DNA from: Streptosporangiaceae bacterium
GTDB lineage: Bacteria; Actinomycetota; Actinomycetes; Streptosporangiales; Streptosporangiaceae
Length of the DNA stretch: 37,121 nucleotides
Assembly (NCBI GenBank): GCA_025934375.1
Contig: JAICYD010000070.1
Location: forward strand, 1 to 37,121
Direction of reading: 5' to 3'
The notes under the pieces are model-generated. The model saw only the letters and a program-made list of their open reading frames with translations, was not told the origin of the DNA and made no database searches. The position numbers were made by a program, and so were the translations under genes. Positions 1-7,981 of this stretch are shown here, piece by piece (the first letter of the stretch is position 1; every line of letters begins with the position of its first letter).

Positions 1-1
1 A

Positions 2-73
2 CGCTACCTGCAGGAACGTCACCTGGCCCGCTACGATCCGGCCAGCATCCCCGACCTCGGCCTCACCGCATGA
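2..73 (+). CDS. C-terminal tail of upstream gene, probably type I restriction specificity subunit
   Basis: An open frame enters from the left edge and encodes 23 residues ending in DLGLTA before TGA at 71-73. Its stop overlaps the start of the next gene as ATGA (70-73), which indicates translational coupling. The downstream gene is a clear HsdR, and type I loci are commonly ordered hsdM-hsdS-hsdR, so this tail most likely belongs to HsdS. The fragment is too short to identify by motif; it could also be the end of hsdM or of an inserted accessory gene. The identity is inferred from context only. Confidence 0.45.
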   Translation, partial: RYLQERHLARYDPASIPDLGLTA

Positions 74-3000
74 CCAAAGCGCCCCGAAATAGCACGCCCC
101 CTAAAAAGATGCACCCAACGCACGGGTGGCTGTACTCGGCGGACGACACTGGTTACGACCGGGAGCGTGCGCTTTTCCCAGAGGACCTGTTCGCGTGGCT
201 GCAGGCGACCCAGCCGGCGGCGTACGGGAAGGCGTTGAAGGCGGCCGGCTCGCCAGCGAAGTTCCTTGACGTGCTGACCGCGGCGCTCGACAAGCCCTTG
301 GAGCATGGGGGCGGGACGTTGAACATCCTGCGCAACGGGGTGGTCTACATCGGCGGCGGCAAGCTGAAGATGGCGCAGTTCCGCCCCGACACCAGCCTGA
401 ACGCGACGACCGTCGAGCAGTATGCGGCGATGCGGGTGCGGGTGATGCGGCAGGTGCACTTCTCTACCGCTGACCAGCGGAGCATCGACCTGGTGTTCTT
501 CGTCAACGGGCTGCCGGTGGCGACGGTGGAGCTGAAGACGGATTTCACACAGTCGCTGGATGAGGCGATCAGTCAGTACCGCAAGGGCCGGCATCCGGTG
601 ACCAACGGGCGGCCGGAGCCGTTGCTGTCGTTCGGGCACCGGGCGCTGGTGCACTTCGCGGTCTCCAACGACCTGGCCGCGATGACCACCCGGCTCGAAG
701 GCGACAAGACGCACTTCCTGCCGTTCAACGTCGGCCACGGCCACGGCGCGGGGAACCCGCCAGGGACGGACGGGCGGTCGGCGACCGCGTACCTGTGGGA
801 ACGGGTCTGGGAGAAGGACGCCTGGCTCAACATCATTGGCCGACTCATGATCGTGGAGACCAAGGAGGAGTGGGATGTCGCCACCGGGACCTCGGTACGG
901 CGGACGAGCATGCTCTTCCCGCGGTTCCACCAGTGGGAGGCCGTGACGAGCATCGTGGCCGCAGTGGCCGAGGAGGGGCCAGGGCAGCGCTACCTGATCG
1001 AGCACTCGGCGGGGTCGGGGAAGACGAACACTATCGCCTGGACCGCGCACCGGCTGGCACGGCTGCACGTGAATGACGAGAAGGTCTTCGACTCGGTCAT
1101 CGTGGTCGTGGACCGGACCGTGCTCGACGGGCAACTCCAGGAGGCGATCCGACAGATCGACGGGTCGGTAAAGATCGTGGCCACGATCAGCCCCGAGGAC
1201 GTCCGCAAGGCGGGGACGAAGTCGAAGTCCGGGCTGCTGGCGACCGCGCTCAAGAGCGGGGAGCTCATCATCGCGGTGACGGTGCAGACCTTCCCGTTCG
1301 CGCTGGAGGAGATCCGGGCTGACTCGTCGCTGAAGGGCCGGAAATTCGCCGTCATCGCGGACGAGGCGCACTCCTCGCAGTCCGGGCAGATCTCCGCCAA
1401 GCTCAAGGCCGTGCTCACTGCGGAGGAGGTCAAGGAGATCGAGGACGGCGGGACCGTTGACGTCGAGGCGGTGCTGGCCGCGGAGATGACCGAGCGGGCC
1501 GAGTCGGAGAACATCTCCTATCTCGCGTTCACCGCGACGCCGAAGAACAAGACCCTGGAGCTTTTCGGCCGCAAGGGGCCAGACGGGAAGCCGACCGAGT
1601 TCCACCTGTATTCGATGCGGCAAGCGATCGAGGAGGGCTACATCCTCGACGTGCTCAAGGGCTACCAGGCTTACGACACCGCGCTGAAGATCGCCGGAAA
1701 GATCGAAGACAAGGCCGAGGTCGAGGAGGGGGCTGCGCGGAAGGGGCTGATGCGGTGGGTGAAGCTGCACCCGACCAACATCAGCCAGAAGGTGCAGATC
1801 ATCGTCGAGCACTTCCACGCCAACGTCGCCTACCTCCTGGAGGGCAAGGCGAAGGCGATGGTTGTCACCGACTCGCGCAAGGCCGCAGTCAAGTACAAGA
1901 AGGCAATCGATGCCTACATCGCCAAGCGGGCCGCTGAGGACGCCTCGTACAACTACCGCACCCTAGTCGCCTTCTCCTCCTCGGTGAGAATGGCCGAGAA
2001 CGAGGAATGGGCCACCGGCTGGGGTCCGCAGCCAGGCAAGGACGACGAGTTCACTGAGGCCAGCCTCAATCCCGGCGCCGGCTCGGACCTGGCTGCGGCG
2101 TTCAAGGGCGCGACGTACAAGATCATGCTGGTCGCCAACAAGTTCCAGACCGGCTTCGACCAGCCCCTGCTCTCGGCAATGTACGTCGACAAGAAGCTCT
2201 CCGGCGTCACCGCCGTCCAGACCCTCTCCCGGCTCAACCGGACCCACCGCACCGCGGGCGGGGAGCAGAAGCGCAAGACGTTCGTCATCGATTTCGCCAA
2301 CAGGCCCGAGGACATCCGCACGGCGTTCGAGCCGTACTTCACGAACGCGACCCTGGAGACCGAGACCGATCCCTATGTGGTCGTCCACCTGGCCACCAAG
2401 CTCGCCCAGGCCGGGATCTACACCGAGGACCAGGTGCGCGAAGTCGCGCGGCTGTGGGTCGAGCGCAAGGGCAACAACGCGCTCTCGGCCGCGATCAGCC
2501 CGGCCAGGCACGACTTCGCCCGCCGCTACGCCGCCGCGCTCCAGGCCGACGACAAGGTCACCCTCAACACCCTCGACCTGTTCCGCAAGGACGTCTCCAC
2601 CTACGTGCGGCTCTACGACTTCATGTCCCAGATCGTCGACTACGGCGACCCCTATATGGAGATGCTGTCGATCTTCCTGCGCCTCCTGGAGAAGGTCATC
2701 GCCGACTCCTCCTGGTCCGCCGAGGTCGACCTCTCCGACGTCGTCCTGGTCGGGGTCAAGCACACCAAGACCATCCCCGTCGACATCTCCCTGACCGGCG
2801 ACGGCGAACTGAAGGGCATCAGCGCCGCCGGCACCGGTGCCCGCAAGGAGCCGAAGTACGTCGCCCTCCAGGTCGTCATCGACAAGATGAACGATCTCTT
2901 CGGCGCCGAGTCGTTCACCCGGTCGCAGATACAGGAGTTCGTCAACGGACTGGTCCACCGCCTCCTCGCCTACCCCGATCTGGTGCGGCTGACAAGAGTG

Positions 3001-3249
3001 AACACCAAGAAGCAGTTCATGGACCTCGACGAGTTCCAGACCATGGTTACCGAGGCGGTCGTCGACAACCAGGACGCTCACAACACCATGGCCGACTACT
3101 TCTTCAGCGACGGCCCCGGCATCAACGCCGTCATCGTCGCCCTCGCTGATGCCTTCTATGAGGCAGCGGTTGAGCAGCAGACGGGTGCATTATTAATCGG
3201 CCGAGCAAGCTCGTGCGCACCGCTCGCCGGCACCGCTCGCACTAGCTGA
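70..3249 (+). CDS. hsdR: Type I restriction endonuclease, R (motor/nuclease) subunit
   Basis: This 1059-residue protein is the DNA-translocating and cleaving subunit of a type I restriction-modification complex. The N-terminal nuclease fold shows D140 followed by E154-L-K156 (the PD-ExK core) and a QY pair near 168. The helicase motor has Walker A HSAGSGKT at about 312-319, the DEAH box at about 431-434, TATPK at about 488-492, a motif V-like QTGFDQP at about 693-699, and motif VI QTLSRLNRTH from about 717. The length is normal for the family. The start overlaps the preceding stop (ATGA), so it is probably made in stoichiometry with the upstream subunit. The last 25 or so residues, after AFYEAAVEQQ, look unconserved. 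HsdM and HsdS lie outside or only partly inside the window. The family call is secure; DNA specificity cannot be read here. Confidence 0.96.
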   Translation: MTKAPRNSTPPKKMHPTHGWLYSADDTGYDRERALFPEDLFAWLQATQPAAYGKALKAAGSPAKFLDVLTAALDKPLEHGGGTLNILRNGVVYIGGGKLKMAQFRPDTSLNATTVEQYAAMRVRVMRQVHFSTADQRSIDLVFFVNGLPVATVELKTDFTQSLDEAISQYRKGRHPVTNGRPEPLLSFGHRALVHFAVSNDLAAMTTRLEGDKTHFLPFNVGHGHGAGNPPGTDGRSATAYLWERVWEKDAWLNIIGRLMIVETKEEWDVATGTSVRRTSMLFPRFHQWEAVTSIVAAVAEEGPGQRYLIEHSAGSGKTNTIAWTAHRLARLHVNDEKVFDSVIVVVDRTVLDGQLQEAIRQIDGSVKIVATISPEDVRKAGTKSKSGLLATALKSGELIIAVTVQTFPFALEEIRADSSLKGRKFAVIADEAHSSQSGQISAKLKAVLTAEEVKEIEDGGTVDVEAVLAAEMTERAESENISYLAFTATPKNKTLELFGRKGPDGKPTEFHLYSMRQAIEEGYILDVLKGYQAYDTALKIAGKIEDKAEVEEGAARKGLMRWVKLHPTNISQKVQIIVEHFHANVAYLLEGKAKAMVVTDSRKAAVKYKKAIDAYIAKRAAEDASYNYRTLVAFSSSVRMAENEEWATGWGPQPGKDDEFTEASLNPGAGSDLAAAFKGATYKIMLVANKFQTGFDQPLLSAMYVDKKLSGVTAVQTLSRLNRTHRTAGGEQKRKTFVIDFANRPEDIRTAFEPYFTNATLETETDPYVVVHLATKLAQAGIYTEDQVREVARLWVERKGNNALSAAISPARHDFARRYAAALQADDKVTLNTLDLFRKDVSTYVRLYDFMSQIVDYGDPYMEMLSIFLRLLEKVIADSSWSAEVDLSDVVLVGVKHTKTIPVDISLTGDGELKGISAAGTGARKEPKYVALQVVIDKMNDLFGAESFTRSQIQEFVNGLVHRLLAYPDLVRLTRVNTKKQFMDLDEFQTMVTEAVVDNQDAHNTMADYFFSDGPGINAVIVALADAFYEAAVEQQTGALLIGRASSCAPLAGTARTS

Positions 3250-3263
3250 TAAGAGTCAAGGAC

Positions 3264-3521
3264 TTAGCCAGACGGGCGGCTCACGTAGCTCCCCCGGTTG
3301 GGGACGGTATAGACCAGCCCCTCCTCGCGCAGCACTGCCACTGCGCGCCGCGCCGTCGACCGCGCGACCTCGAATTCCCCGACGATCTCGCTCTCGGTCG
3401 GTATCCGCGTATCCGGCCGGTACTCGCCAGCCCCGATCCGCCGCCGGATGATCTGCGCTATCTGCCGGTACGGGGGAACCGGGGCAATCGGGTCAATCCG
3501 GTCTCCGCGCCCATCTGCCAC
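3264..3521 (-). CDS. GntR-family transcriptional regulator, DNA-binding domain only
   Basis: An 85-residue protein that is essentially a single GntR winged helix-turn-helix. The family pattern is visible as PPYRQIAQIIRRRI (helix 1), then IPTESEIVGEFEVARSTARRAV (recognition region), LREEGLVY and RGSYVS (wing). There is no ligand-binding C-terminal domain, as in the very short GntR-like proteins often found in actinomycete accessory regions. The start is GTG and no clear Shine-Dalgarno precedes it, so translation may be leaderless or the true start slightly different. It converges on hsdR with a 14-base gap and diverges from the methyltransferase gene. The palindromes directly upstream of its start suggest autoregulation. 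What it senses, if anything, is unknown. Confidence 0.88.
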   Translation of the reverse strand: MADGRGDRIDPIAPVPPYRQIAQIIRRRIGAGEYRPDTRIPTESEIVGEFEVARSTARRAVAVLREEGLVYTVPNRGSYVSRPSG

Positions 3522-3525
3522 AGAA

Positions 3526-3580
3526 ACAACTCTAGTTGTATGAGGCTGACCTCATACGTATGTAGACAGGGCCATACAAG
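3526..3580. promoter_or_regulatory. Cluster of overlapping palindromes, probable GntR operator
   Basis: Three perfect inverted repeats overlap in the divergent promoter: ACAACT-CT-AGTTGT at 3526-3539, GTATGAGG-CTGA-CCTCATAC at 3538-3557, and CATACGTATG at 3553-3562. A further arm CATACAA at 3573-3579 mirrors TTGTATG at 3536-3542. The cluster begins five bases upstream of the GntR start codon. GntR regulators bind short dyads and usually repress their own gene, so these are the best operator candidates. Binding is inferred. Confidence 0.6.
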
Positions 3581-3681
3581 ATTGGGTAGGCTTCAGGGAC
3601 CCGGCAGGGCCGTCCGGTCGCCTGATGGCTATCCGTTTCCCGCGGCCCTGTCGGCCAGCCCGCACCAGAGGAGGAATGCGG

Positions 3682-4491
3682 ATGCCGCCCGGCGGCGACT
3701 TCGCCGACATCGACACCAAGACGACCAGCGGCGCCCGCGTCTACGACTACATGCTCGGCGGGACCGACAACTACGCCGTTGACCGCATGGTGGCCGAGCA
3801 GACCGAGCGGATGCTGCCCGGCACCATGGCCATGGCCCGCAACAACCGCCGCTACATGGAGCGCGTCGTACGCTACCTCGCCCGTGACTGCGGCATCCGC
3901 CAGTTCATCGACAACGGCTCCGGCCTGCCGACCCGCAACAACGTCCACCACATCGCCCAGGCCATCCACCAGCAGTCACGGGTCATCTACATCGACAAGG
4001 ACCCGGTCGTCCTGCGCCACCAGAAGGTCAGCGCGCTCGCCGAGAACGAGCACACGGCGTTCATCCTCGCCGACGCCACCCGCGTGGAAGAGATCCTGAG
4101 CCACCCGGAGACCCAGCGACTCCTGCGCCCCGACGAGCCCGCCGCCGCGCTGTACATGACCTTCATGCACTTCATCTCCGACCAGGCCGACCCGCACGGC
4201 ATGATCCGCCGCATGATGGATCACCTCGCCCCTGGGAGCTACCTCGCCATCTCCCAGGTCGTATCCGACGATCCCGAGGTCCGCCAGCAGATGACCGACT
4301 ACGCCCTCGGCAACACCAGAGGCGACTTCGGCCGGTTCCGCAGCAAGCGGGAAGTCCGCGCGCTCTTCGACGGCCTGGAGGTGATCGAACCCGGCCTCGG
4401 CAACGTCAACGACTGGCACCCCGACGGCCGGGAAGAACCACAGTCCACCCGATGGATCGAATACGGCGGCGTCGCCCGCAAGCCAGCCTGA
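3682..4491 (+). CDS. SAM-dependent methyltransferase, Methyltransf_19 (DUF574) family
   Basis: About 269 residues from this start. The N-terminal signature ARVYDYMLGGTDNYAVDR is diagnostic of the actinobacterial S-adenosylmethionine methyltransferase family PF04672. FIDNGSGLPT corresponds to the glycine-rich SAM motif I and VIYIDKDPVV to the acidic end of strand 2. The ATG at 3682 is chosen because GGAGG at 3670-3674 lies seven bases upstream; an in-frame ATG at 3676 is too close to that site, and 3625 would add a low-quality leader. The gene diverges from the GntR gene and may be under its control through the shared palindromes. Substrates of this family are not known, and genomes often hold many paralogues. 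Confidence 0.9.
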   Translation: MPPGGDFADIDTKTTSGARVYDYMLGGTDNYAVDRMVAEQTERMLPGTMAMARNNRRYMERVVRYLARDCGIRQFIDNGSGLPTRNNVHHIAQAIHQQSRVIYIDKDPVVLRHQKVSALAENEHTAFILADATRVEEILSHPETQRLLRPDEPAAALYMTFMHFISDQADPHGMIRRMMDHLAPGSYLAISQVVSDDPEVRQQMTDYALGNTRGDFGRFRSKREVRALFDGLEVIEPGLGNVNDWHPDGREEPQSTRWIEYGGVARKPA

Positions 4492-4512
4492 CCCAACGAA
4501 CGCCGTCGATGC

Positions 4513-4543
4513 CGCGCCCCAGTAGCCAAATCGGTGGGGCGCG
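4513..4543. terminator. Bidirectional hairpin between convergent genes
   Basis: CGCGCCCC at 4513-4520 pairs perfectly with GGGGCGCG at 4536-4543, giving an 8-bp GC stem with a 15-base loop. It lies between the ends of the methyltransferase gene and the convergent DUF397 gene. No T-tract is evident, as is common for actinomycete terminators. Confidence 0.5.
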
Positions 4544-4617
4544 ATGATGGCCAGAGCACTAAGTGGAAGAGCTCGGAGAGTCCTATCGCAGGGGCATAGA
4601 TAGGTTAGCTCCGCAGC

Positions 4618-4830
4618 CTAGGCGAGTTCGCCGTCCCTGACCTGGCGGGCTAGCGCTCGCCAGACATCCGGGGTCAGGATTAGCGCTGGCCCGTCCGGGT
4701 CCTTGGAGTCCCGGACCGCTACGGTACCCGGCAGGCCGTCAGCCACCTCGATGCAGCTTTGAGCCCCTCCGCTGTAACTGCTCTTGCGCCACGCAGCCCT
4801 GCTGATTCTTTCATCCATGTTTTGGGTCAT
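4618..4830 (-). CDS. DUF397 domain protein (Scr2-like partner)
   Basis: A 70-residue protein made entirely of the DUF397 fold: WRKSSYSGG near the start, then CIEVADG, VAVRDSKDPDGPAL, and a final helix with W and A/R residues. DUF397 proteins are largely confined to actinomycetes and normally lie beside an XRE/DUF5753 gene, as here; the partner ends 22 bases upstream on the same strand. Pairs of this kind (Scr1/Scr2 of Streptomyces, the bldB/whiJ-type groups) have been described as toxin-antitoxin-like regulators affecting development and antibiotic output. A second in-frame ATG at residue 5 is possible; the first has AGGA directly abutting it. The molecular function is not settled for the family. 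Confidence 0.9.
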   Translation of the reverse strand: MTQNMDERISRAAWRKSSYSGGAQSCIEVADGLPGTVAVRDSKDPDGPALILTPDVWRALARQVRDGELA

Positions 4831-4852
4831 TCCTGTTCTCTTGCTGGAGCGC

Positions 4853-5731
4853 TCACTTGATTCCCTCTATGATCCGGTATCCGAACGAGGTGCTCTTCAG
4901 GAAGGCCTGTGAGTCATCGGCGGACAGCGCGCTAGCCTGGAGAGTGCTCCAGATCTCGTCATATGCCCTGAGTTCGGCGGGTTCCTCAAGGAAGAGCGCT
5001 CCAGTAGCGTTCTCCACGTTGACGATGCCTAGGTCATCGGGATCGGAAAAGGTCATCATGGCAAACGGCCCCGCCATGGCCGGGTGCACACCCGTGTCGA
5101 AGGGCAGCACCTGGATGGTGACGTTCGCCCGATCCTGCGGGCGCATCAGGTGCTCCAACTGCGCGCGCATCACCTCGCGTCCACCGACCGGCCGCCGCAG
5201 CACTCCTTCGCTGAGCACTACGTGGAGCCGGGGCGGCGGCGGCTCCGATCGCACTAGGATCTCCTGCCGCTCCAAGCGGACCTCCACCCGCCGGTCGATC
5301 TCCCGTGCTGTACTGGCTGGCCATGCGGCCCGGATAATCGCGCGAGCGTAGTCGGGAGTCTGCAGAAGTCCGTGCACTAGCTCTTGCTCGTAGACGCGGA
5401 TGGCACGCGCTTCCTCCTCCAAACTGATCAGGTCTGCGTACTCGCCGACGATCAGGCCTGCGTACTTCTGCCACCAGCCGCGCTCATTCACCCGCCGCGC
5501 GAGGTCGGCCAGGTGCTTCCGGTACCCCTCGTCCTCGACCTCATACACATTCAGCAGCTTCCGCAAGTCGGGAGCCGGAATGCCAGATTGACGAGTCTCG
5601 ATCCGTGACAGTCGCGATGCCTGCCACCCCAGTCTCTTGGCTGCTTCATTGAGTGACAATCCGGACTGCTCGCGCAGCTTCCGCAGCTCAGCGGCAAGAC
5701 GCCGACGACGCATGCTCGGCGACACAGGCAT
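4853..5731 (-). CDS. XRE-family HTH regulator with DUF5753 (Scr1-like)
   Basis: A 292-residue protein. Residues about 9-65 form an XRE/Cro-type helix-turn-helix (LRKLREQSGLSLNEAAKRLG, then ASRLSRIETRQ). Residues about 95-280 match the DUF5753 domain, with the typical run EEEARAIRVYEQELVHGLLQTPDYARA, a central RQE...L.VVLSEGVLRR segment and IQVLPF near 205. It precedes the DUF397 gene by 22 bases on the same strand, forming the usual two-gene unit. A G-rich Shine-Dalgarno (AAGGGGG) lies upstream of the ATG. The protein presumably binds DNA and is modulated by, or modulates, the DUF397 partner. That role comes from family knowledge, not from this sequence. Confidence 0.93.
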   Translation of the reverse strand: MPVSPSMRRRRLAAELRKLREQSGLSLNEAAKRLGWQASRLSRIETRQSGIPAPDLRKLLNVYEVEDEGYRKHLADLARRVNERGWWQKYAGLIVGEYADLISLEEEARAIRVYEQELVHGLLQTPDYARAIIRAAWPASTAREIDRRVEVRLERQEILVRSEPPPPRLHVVLSEGVLRRPVGGREVMRAQLEHLMRPQDRANVTIQVLPFDTGVHPAMAGPFAMMTFSDPDDLGIVNVENATGALFLEEPAELRAYDEIWSTLQASALSADDSQAFLKSTSFGYRIIEGIK

Positions 5732-6270
5732 GTGGTCGCCCCCTTCATGGTGATGATCCTCGCGAATCTTATCTGAAAGAGTTGCCCTCAGGCAGGAATT
5801 GCTCCATCATGAGACACACCTAGCCTCTGGTCGATCATTCTACGGCTCGCGCGGATTGCGCATGGCCAGGTCAGTCCAGGCCAATGACAGGAGGACCATG
5901 CGCGGCGAAAACCGGGCACACAGTGTAGGGGATCCAAGCCGCGCGCGACTGGCGAGGCGGGCCGACGACACCTGGTCACTCCATGATCATGGATCACCTA
6001 TCGCGACCCGTGCTTCGCGGCAGAACTTCACTCTCGCCCGCGCACCCAGGCAGAAGTAATGTTGTCGTGCATCATCAAGGATCTCTGACCTAGGAATCAG
6101 TATGAAGTGCAATTTGGAGCCACAGAATAAAGGGCGAGGTCACAGCCAGTCCAGCCAGGAGCCGTGCCGTGGCACCCAGCGGCCCCAGACCCAGGACACC
6201 GAGACACGATCATCGCCCCGTCCCCTGCACTTACCGCATCACATGGCAACTCCTCACCCAGGAAGGCATC
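5732..6270. other. 539-bp intergenic region with one perfect palindrome
   Basis: No convincing gene lies between the XRE gene (minus strand) and the mini zinc-finger gene (plus strand). It should hold the two divergent promoters. The only clear structural element is TCCATGATCATGGA at 5980-5993, a perfect 14-bp dyad with weaker outer symmetry (GGT/ACC). A slightly lower-GC stretch at about 6055-6135 is the likely promoter area for the downstream operon, but I cannot assign clean -35/-10 boxes. Confidence 0.4.
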
Positions 6271-6612
6271 ATGATGACCCAGCATCTTTGCACCTGCGGC
6301 TACGAGGCAGGCGGCCCCGAGGATCTCGTCGTTCACTTCGGGGAGATGTTCATCCCCGCCGATGACGTGGCGCCCGATGGCCGGGTCCACGCCGAGAAGG
6401 CCCGGGATGCCGACGACGACCGCCCGGCGGCGGTGCCGCTCATCTTGACCTGCCGGTGCGGCTTCACCGCCGGCATCGACGGTTTCGACCGGCACCTGCT
6501 GGCGGTGTTCGCGCCCGCCGACCGCATCGGCCGGGACGGCAAGCAGCACGCGCCTGCCGCCCCCGCGAGCCCGCAATCGCCGGAGCCGATCCCAGGAAAG
6601 GCGGCCGAGTAA
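6271..6612 (+). CDS. Small CxCG...H repeat protein (putative double zinc-binding), paralogue 1
   Basis: About 113 residues. It has two similar units: CTCGYEAGGPEDLVVHFGEMF near residues 7-27, and CRCGFTAGIDGFDRHLLAVF near 61-80. Each has the order Cys-x-Cys-Gly-aromatic, a spacer of 9 to 12 residues, then His. Cys-x-Cys plus His suggests a small metal site, but I do not recognise a named family. The start at 6271 follows GGAAGG at 6261-6266; the adjacent ATG at 6274 is equally possible and would match the start of its paralogue at 7532. It is followed after two bases by an RsbW-like ATPase gene, so the two are probably translationally coupled. The C-terminus is Ala/Pro-rich and likely disordered. 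Function unknown. Confidence 0.75.
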   Translation: MMTQHLCTCGYEAGGPEDLVVHFGEMFIPADDVAPDGRVHAEKARDADDDRPAAVPLILTCRCGFTAGIDGFDRHLLAVFAPADRIGRDGKQHAPAAPASPQSPEPIPGKAAE

Positions 6613-6614
6613 CC

Positions 6615-7238
6615 ATGGCAGTGCCCCCGGCCTACTGGTGGTCACGCGAGTTCGCGGGCCAGCGGGCGCAGGTGCGAGAGGTGCGCGCCTGGGTGAAAGG
6701 CCTCCTGCCGGCCTGCGACGCCCTGGAGGACCTAACCCTCATCGCCACCGAGCTGACCACCAACGCGGTAACCCACACCCGCAGCGGCGAGGCCGGCGGA
6801 CGGTTCACCGTCGACATCACCTGGTCGGCGGACTGCGCCCGGGTCGTGGTCGGCGACCAGGGGTCCGACGAGGCCCCCGGCGGCCCCGGTGAAGGCCAGC
6901 CCGGCGACGCCGAGAGCGGGCGCGGGCTGCTCATGGTCGCCGCGCTGTCATCGGCCTGGGGACTGGCCGGGAACGCCGCTGCCCGCTGGGTGTGGGCCGA
7001 CGTGCCCTGGGCCTCCCGGGGCGGCCCCCGGCTGGAAACCGCCAGCGGCAACCACGACCCCGAGCTCGCGCTGGCGGAGCTAAGCCGTGCCCGCCCCGGG
7101 ACCACGGCCTGGTTCGACCAGCAGTCCGGCGAGTGGACGGCGCTGCTCCCCCAGCCCGAAGGCGGCGACACCGTGCGCGCCCCCTCCCCCACCGCGCTGA
7201 TCGCCATGCTGGCCGCCCGGCACCTGGCCGTCCGCTAA
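6615..7238 (+). CDS. ATP-binding protein, RsbW-like anti-sigma/serine kinase family
   Basis: About 207 residues from the ATG at 6615, preceded by AGGAAAGG and only two bases after the previous stop. It has a GHKL/HATPase fold: ELTTNAVTHT is the N-box, DQGSDEAP is in the place of the G1 (DxGxG) loop, and GRGLLMVAALSS is the G2 box. This is the HATPase_c_2 type used by anti-sigma kinases such as RsbW. Such proteins usually phosphorylate a STAS antagonist and bind a sigma factor, but neither partner is encoded next to it. The residues after about 135 form an extra C-terminal region with WF, W and L/A-rich segments that I do not recognise. It sits between two paralogous CxCG...H proteins, which suggests that these are its partners. 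Confidence 0.85.
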   Translation: MAVPPAYWWSREFAGQRAQVREVRAWVKGLLPACDALEDLTLIATELTTNAVTHTRSGEAGGRFTVDITWSADCARVVVGDQGSDEAPGGPGEGQPGDAESGRGLLMVAALSSAWGLAGNAAARWVWADVPWASRGGPRLETASGNHDPELALAELSRARPGTTAWFDQQSGEWTALLPQPEGGDTVRAPSPTALIAMLAARHLAVR

Positions 7239-7257
7239 CTCACGCCCAAGGAGAGCG

Positions 7258-7488
7258 ATGTCCCGGCCCCGGCCGCTGCACGACTACCCGCCAGCGACCC
7301 TCGACGCGATCAGGAGCAGCGTCGCCGCCCTCCTGCGGCATCAGGACATCCTCCCCACCGACCTGTACGTCAAGCTCTGCCTCCTCCGCGAAGACCTCAC
7401 CACCGCGATCAACTCCAGCCCGCGCCCCGCCCCCGCGTTCACCCCGCGCCCCGCCCCCACCCGGCAACCCCCGCAGCAACGCATGTGA
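7258..7488 (+). CDS. Small hypothetical protein with Pro-rich tail
   Basis: A 76-residue protein with a good Shine-Dalgarno (AAGGAGAG at about 7249-7256) and an ATG at 7258. The N-terminal half looks like two helices (LDAIRSSVAALLRHQ and DLYVKLCLLREDLTTAI). The remainder is a low-complexity Pro/Ala/Arg tail. No family is recognised. Its position 19 bases after the ATPase gene and 43 bases before the second CxCG protein places it inside the same operon. Confidence 0.6.
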   Translation: MSRPRPLHDYPPATLDAIRSSVAALLRHQDILPTDLYVKLCLLREDLTTAINSSPRPAPAFTPRPAPTRQPPQQRM

Positions 7489-7531
7489 CCCCCGGCCCGA
7501 CGACACCCCCCGCAGAAAGGGGCGACCCCCG

Positions 7532-7801
7532 ATGACCCAGCACTCCTGTGCGTGCGGCTACCAAGCCGACAGCACCGAAGACCTCATCGACCACCTGGGC
7601 GAGATGTTCATCCCGCCCGACGACATCGCCCCCGACGGCCAGGCCCACTCCGAGGCCGCCCGTGCCGAGGCCGCCACCGGCCCCCTCACCTGCCGCTGCG
7701 GCTACACCGCCGACATCGCCGACTTCGACCGGCACCTGCTCAACATCTTCACGCCCGGCGACGAGGTTGGCCTGGACGGCGCCCGGCACGCACCCGCCTA
7801 G
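7532..7801 (+). CDS. Small CxCG...H repeat protein (putative double zinc-binding), paralogue 2
   Basis: An 89-residue protein clearly paralogous to the one at 6271: both begin MTQH, share CGY then a His-x-GEMFIP segment with an Asp pair and IAPDG/VAPDG, and repeat CRCGY/CRCGF with FDRHLL. The two metal-site-like units are at about 6-26 and 51-70. It lacks the long Ala/Pro tail of the first copy. The ATG at 7532 is weakly preceded by AAAGGGG about 10 bases upstream. The sequence is compact and Cys positions are fully conserved between copies, which supports a structural metal site. Function is unknown; the linked ATPase suggests a signalling role. Confidence 0.75.
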   Translation: MTQHSCACGYQADSTEDLIDHLGEMFIPPDDIAPDGQAHSEAARAEAATGPLTCRCGYTADIADFDRHLLNIFTPGDEVGLDGARHAPA

Positions 7802-7981
7802 CCACGTCATTCACTGGCGTACCGCCGCTGACTCTGATAGCCCACGCGCCCAACGTAGCCGGGCGAACGCCTGGCGGATCCCGAGAGATGCTCCCCCCGA
7901 ATTCGCGGAAGAAGGCGCCGTCAGCGTCTGCCGTAGAGTGGGCAGGACAGGCTTCTCCGCGCTCCTGAAAGAAGGCGTGCC

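Noticed and set aside
5898..6059. A 53-codon frame with AGGAGG three bases before its ATG
   Set aside because: Spacing is too short, and the Arg-rich, low-order product resembles noncoding GC-rich DNA. No family resemblance was seen.
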